DNA of 8,025 bases from positions 1 to 8,025 of the forward strand of contig CATZTY010000041.1 in NCBI GenBank assembly GCA_958424475.1, written 5' to 3'. A model generated the notes under the pieces. The model was not told the origin of the DNA. It saw only the letters and a program-made list of their open reading frames with translations, and made no database searches. The DNA comes from an uncultured Collinsella sp. (GTDB lineage: Bacteria; Actinomycetota; Coriobacteriia; Coriobacteriales; Coriobacteriaceae). Both the position numbers and the translations under genes were made by a program. Of this stretch, positions 6,636 to 8,025 are shown in pieces (position 1 is the stretch's first letter; the number at the start of each line of letters is the position of its first letter).

Positions 6636-6693
6636 TGTCTCAATCTGTAACATCTGGGACGGATTTTGCCGAGTTACTGTTACAGATTGAGAT
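6636..6693. repeat. Inverted-repeat unit 2 of the TGTCTCRATCTGTAACA array
   Basis: The left arm TGTCTCAATCTGTAACA (6636-6652) pairs with TGTTACAGATTGAGAT (6678-6693) across a 25-nt loop: 15 uninterrupted Watson-Crick pairs plus a terminal G-T pair. The 23-nt spacer between units 1 and 2 contains TTTCGAACCGCG (6615-6626), which recurs with one change after unit 3. Confidence 0.87.
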
Positions 6694-6715
6694 TTTCCCT
6701 TGAGGGGGATTTGAG

Positions 6716-6773
6716 TGTCTCGATCTGTAACAGATAGACCGGAAAATGGGTTCTGACTGTTACAGATCGAGAC
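6716..6773. repeat. Inverted-repeat unit 3 of the TGTCTCRATCTGTAACA array
   Basis: The left arm TGTCTCGATCTGTAACA (6716-6732) pairs with TGTTACAGATCGAGAC (6758-6773): 16 perfect pairs across a 25-nt loop. Relative to unit 2, both strands of one pair have changed (A-T to G-C at 6722/6768), and the outer G-T pair has become G-C. The left arm also lies inside the odd palindrome ATCTGT-A-ACAGAT (6723-6735). TTTGGAACCGCG follows at 6776-6787. Confidence 0.87.
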
Positions 6774-6804
6774 GTTTTGGAACCGCGGCTAAGCCATTGC
6801 GTCA

Positions 6805-6843
6805 AAACCACCGCAAAGGTGCCTGTCCCCATTGTGGTGGTTT
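6805..6843 (-). terminator. Hairpin at the 3' end of the rluA-family gene, with REP-like loop
   Basis: AAACCACCGCAA (6805-6816) pairs with TTGTGGTGGTTT (6832-6843), 12 bp with one G-T pair, around a 15-nt loop. The loop reads TGGGGACAGGCACCT on the minus strand. The structure overlaps the TAA stop codon (6842-6844) of the minus-strand pseudouridine synthase gene, and on that strand it is followed by TTTT (6807-6804). It could therefore terminate that gene, although the T-run is short. Its loop shares TGGGGACAG with the repeats at 4218-4357, so it may be a REP element that doubles as a terminator. Confidence 0.65.
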
Positions 6844-7501
6844 AAGGCTCCCAGGGGCAGGGGGCTTCGATGTGGATGTGCTCGCCGGTAACGGGATGCG
6901 TAAAGGACACGCTGTGGGCGTGGAGCATCAATCCACAGGGGCGAGCAGTGCCGTACAGGTCGTCGCCGACCAGGGGGTGATGCTCGCTGGCCAGGTGGAC
7001 GCGAATCTGATGCTTGCGGCCGGTGAGCAGCTCGACATCGATATACGAACGCGTGGGCAGACCTCGGCGGCTCTTAAGGCGCTTGAGCACCTTCACGCGC
7101 GTCTGCGACGGCTTGCCGCTGGCGCCGACGCGCATCTTGCGGCTGTCGTGGCGGTCGCGGGCGATGGGCTTGTCGATGAGCTTCTCGTTCCAGTCGATCT
7201 TGCCCTCGGCCAGCGCCAGATAGTGCTTTTCGAAGGCGTGGTCGTTCACCATCTGGTCAAAGGCGGGCTGCGTCTGTTTGTCGAGCGAGAACAGCACCAC
7301 GCCGGTGGTGTTGCGGTCCAGGCGGTTGAGCGGCTGCATGTCGGTCGCGGCAAAGCCGTCGCCCATCGCCAGCAAAAGGTCGCTGGCGTAGTCGGTAAGT
7401 GTGCGCTCACCGGTGCCGTCGCCGTGGACGATCATGCCGGCGGGCTTATCGATGGCCATGAGCCAGGCGTCGCAGTAGAGGACTTGAGGTTCTTCGTTCA
7501 C
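6842..7501 (-). CDS. RluA-family RNA pseudouridine synthase
   Basis: Enzymes of this family convert specific uridines in rRNA or tRNA to pseudouridine. The product is 219 residues, a compact form lacking an N-terminal S4 domain. IDKPAGMIVHGD (17-28) is the conserved entry to the catalytic domain. RLDRNTTGVVLF (60-71) is the RLD motif, whose Asp62 matches the catalytic aspartate. EKHYLALAEG (91-100) and TGRKHQIRVHLA follow, the latter a standard family motif near the C-terminal side. The start is a GTG at 7499-7501 preceded by GAAAGG on the minus strand (about 7509-7514). It lies 15 bp downstream of a U32-family gene on the same strand, so the two are probably co-transcribed. The target uridine cannot be told from sequence; RluA, RluC/D-like and TruC-like enzymes all remain possible. 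Confidence 0.92.
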   Translation of the reverse strand: MNEEPQVLYCDAWLMAIDKPAGMIVHGDGTGERTLTDYASDLLLAMGDGFAATDMQPLNRLDRNTTGVVLFSLDKQTQPAFDQMVNDHAFEKHYLALAEGKIDWNEKLIDKPIARDRHDSRKMRVGASGKPSQTRVKVLKRLKSRRGLPTRSYIDVELLTGRKHQIRVHLASEHHPLVGDDLYGTARPCGLMLHAHSVSFTHPVTGEHIHIEAPCPWEP

Positions 7502-7516
7502 GTGTAAGCCTTTCGG

Positions 7517-8025
7517 TTAGCTAATTCCCACAAACATGCAGCCCGAGGTGGCGCCGCGCAGGCGGGCAGCGGGCTTGCGACCTGCCTGAGCTGCCTCAAT
7601 GGCGCGGCGGACACGAGCAACGGCACGGCCAATCTCATCGGCTTCGAGCAGGGTTCCGTCCACCATGAGACGACGGACGCCGGCGTCGAGCAGCTGTGGT
7701 ACCTGCGGTGTGAGGTCGATGGGGTAGGCATCGTACAGGCGCGAGCGGCCGTGGATGTCGGTACGCACCGGCATGACCTTACCGTCGATATTCTTGAGCG
7801 ACAGCTTGCGGGCGCGCAGGCGGCAATTGGCGCAATCGTGGATACAACCGTTGGCCACCTGCAGGATGCAGTGCTCGCTCGTCATAACGCGCGGGCGGCC
7901 GAAAACGGTGATGCCCAGGGCTGCGGGCGCGGAGGTGCCAAGCGAGATAATCTCGTCGAGCGTGATCTCGGGCGAGAGCCAAAACGCACTGGCCCCGCGC
8001 TCGGCAAGCGCCTCCATGCAGGGCG
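7517..8025 (-). CDS. U32-family protein (peptidase U32-like), C-terminal part
   Basis: The reading frame stays open to the right edge of the window, so only the last 169 or so residues are seen; the ATG at 8015-8017 is probably internal, since Pro and Cys codons precede it in frame. The U32 family was first described as peptidases, but studied members (RlhA, TrhP, UbiU/V) act in RNA or ubiquinone hydroxylation, several with an iron-sulfur cluster. Visible features, numbered from the Met codon at 8017: four clustered cysteines, Cys50, Cys58, Cys62 and Cys65 (SEHC, NGC, HDCANC), then GKVMPVRTDIHGRSRLYDAYPIDL-type sequence (79-102), and DAGVRRLMVDG (111-121), the end of a barrel-like fold. It ends TSGCMFVGIS. 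The cysteine cluster could hold a metal centre. The downstream pseudouridine synthase supports an RNA-modification context, which is inference. Confidence 0.85.
   Translation of the reverse strand, partial: PCMEALAERGASAFWLSPEITLDEIISLGTSAPAALGITVFGRPRVMTSEHCILQVANGCIHDCANCRLRARKLSLKNIDGKVMPVRTDIHGRSRLYDAYPIDLTPQVPQLLDAGVRRLMVDGTLLEADEIGRAVARVRRAIEAAQAGRKPAARLRGATSGCMFVGIS

Noticed and set aside
6555..6773. CRISPR array
   Set aside because: The repeats are regularly spaced, but they alternate in orientation, are only 16-17 bp, have 22-25-nt spacers with partial similarity, and no cas gene is present.
6746..7507. 253-codon open frame on the + strand
   Set aside because: It is antisense to the pseudouridine synthase gene, whose catalytic motif is intact, and it begins inside the repeat array.

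Overview
The window looks like chromosome from a high-GC Gram-positive bacterium. A Coriobacteriia member near Collinsella is my best guess, from the actinobacterial-type ribosomal proteins, the C-rich codon use and the style of the intergenic repeats. This is inference, not a database match.

Region 1 (1-4210) is a ribosomal protein cluster on the + strand in canonical S10/spc order: rplB, rpsS, rplV, rpsC, rplP, rpmC, rpsQ, a 118-bp gap at the classical S10/spc boundary, then rplN and rplX. The genes are tightly packed, with 1-base overlaps at rpsC/rplP and rplP/rpmC, and each has a visible ribosome binding site. The cluster ends at a strong intrinsic terminator directly after rplX. In most bacteria rplE, rpsN and rpsH would follow, so the spc part is cut short here.

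Region 2 (4211-4634) is non-coding. Its first part holds degenerate repeats built on TTGGGGACAG, two of them identical over 23 bp. Its second part is an AT-richer leader with GCGCA words about 10 bp apart and a TAGCCG/CGGCTA inverted repeat, which probably controls the next operon.

Region 3 (4635-6540) is a two-gene operon: a Gfo/Idh/MocA-family NAD(P)-dependent oxidoreductase and, 3 bp later, a DeoR-family repressor, closed by a strong terminator. The pairing suggests a sugar or polyol catabolic step controlled by its own regulator; the substrate is unknown.

Region 4 (6541-6843) lies between convergent genes. It holds six copies of a 16-17-bp motif (consensus TGTCTCRATCTGTAACA) in strictly alternating orientation, forming three long hairpins, each with a loop of exactly 25 nt, at an 80-81-bp period. 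The stems show a compensatory base change. A further hairpin carrying the GGGGACAG word in its loop abuts the next gene. This array is the most unusual item in the window.

Region 5 (6842-8025, - strand) holds the end of a U32-family protein gene running off the right edge, followed 15 bp later by an RluA-family pseudouridine synthase. The two probably form an operon with an RNA-modification theme.
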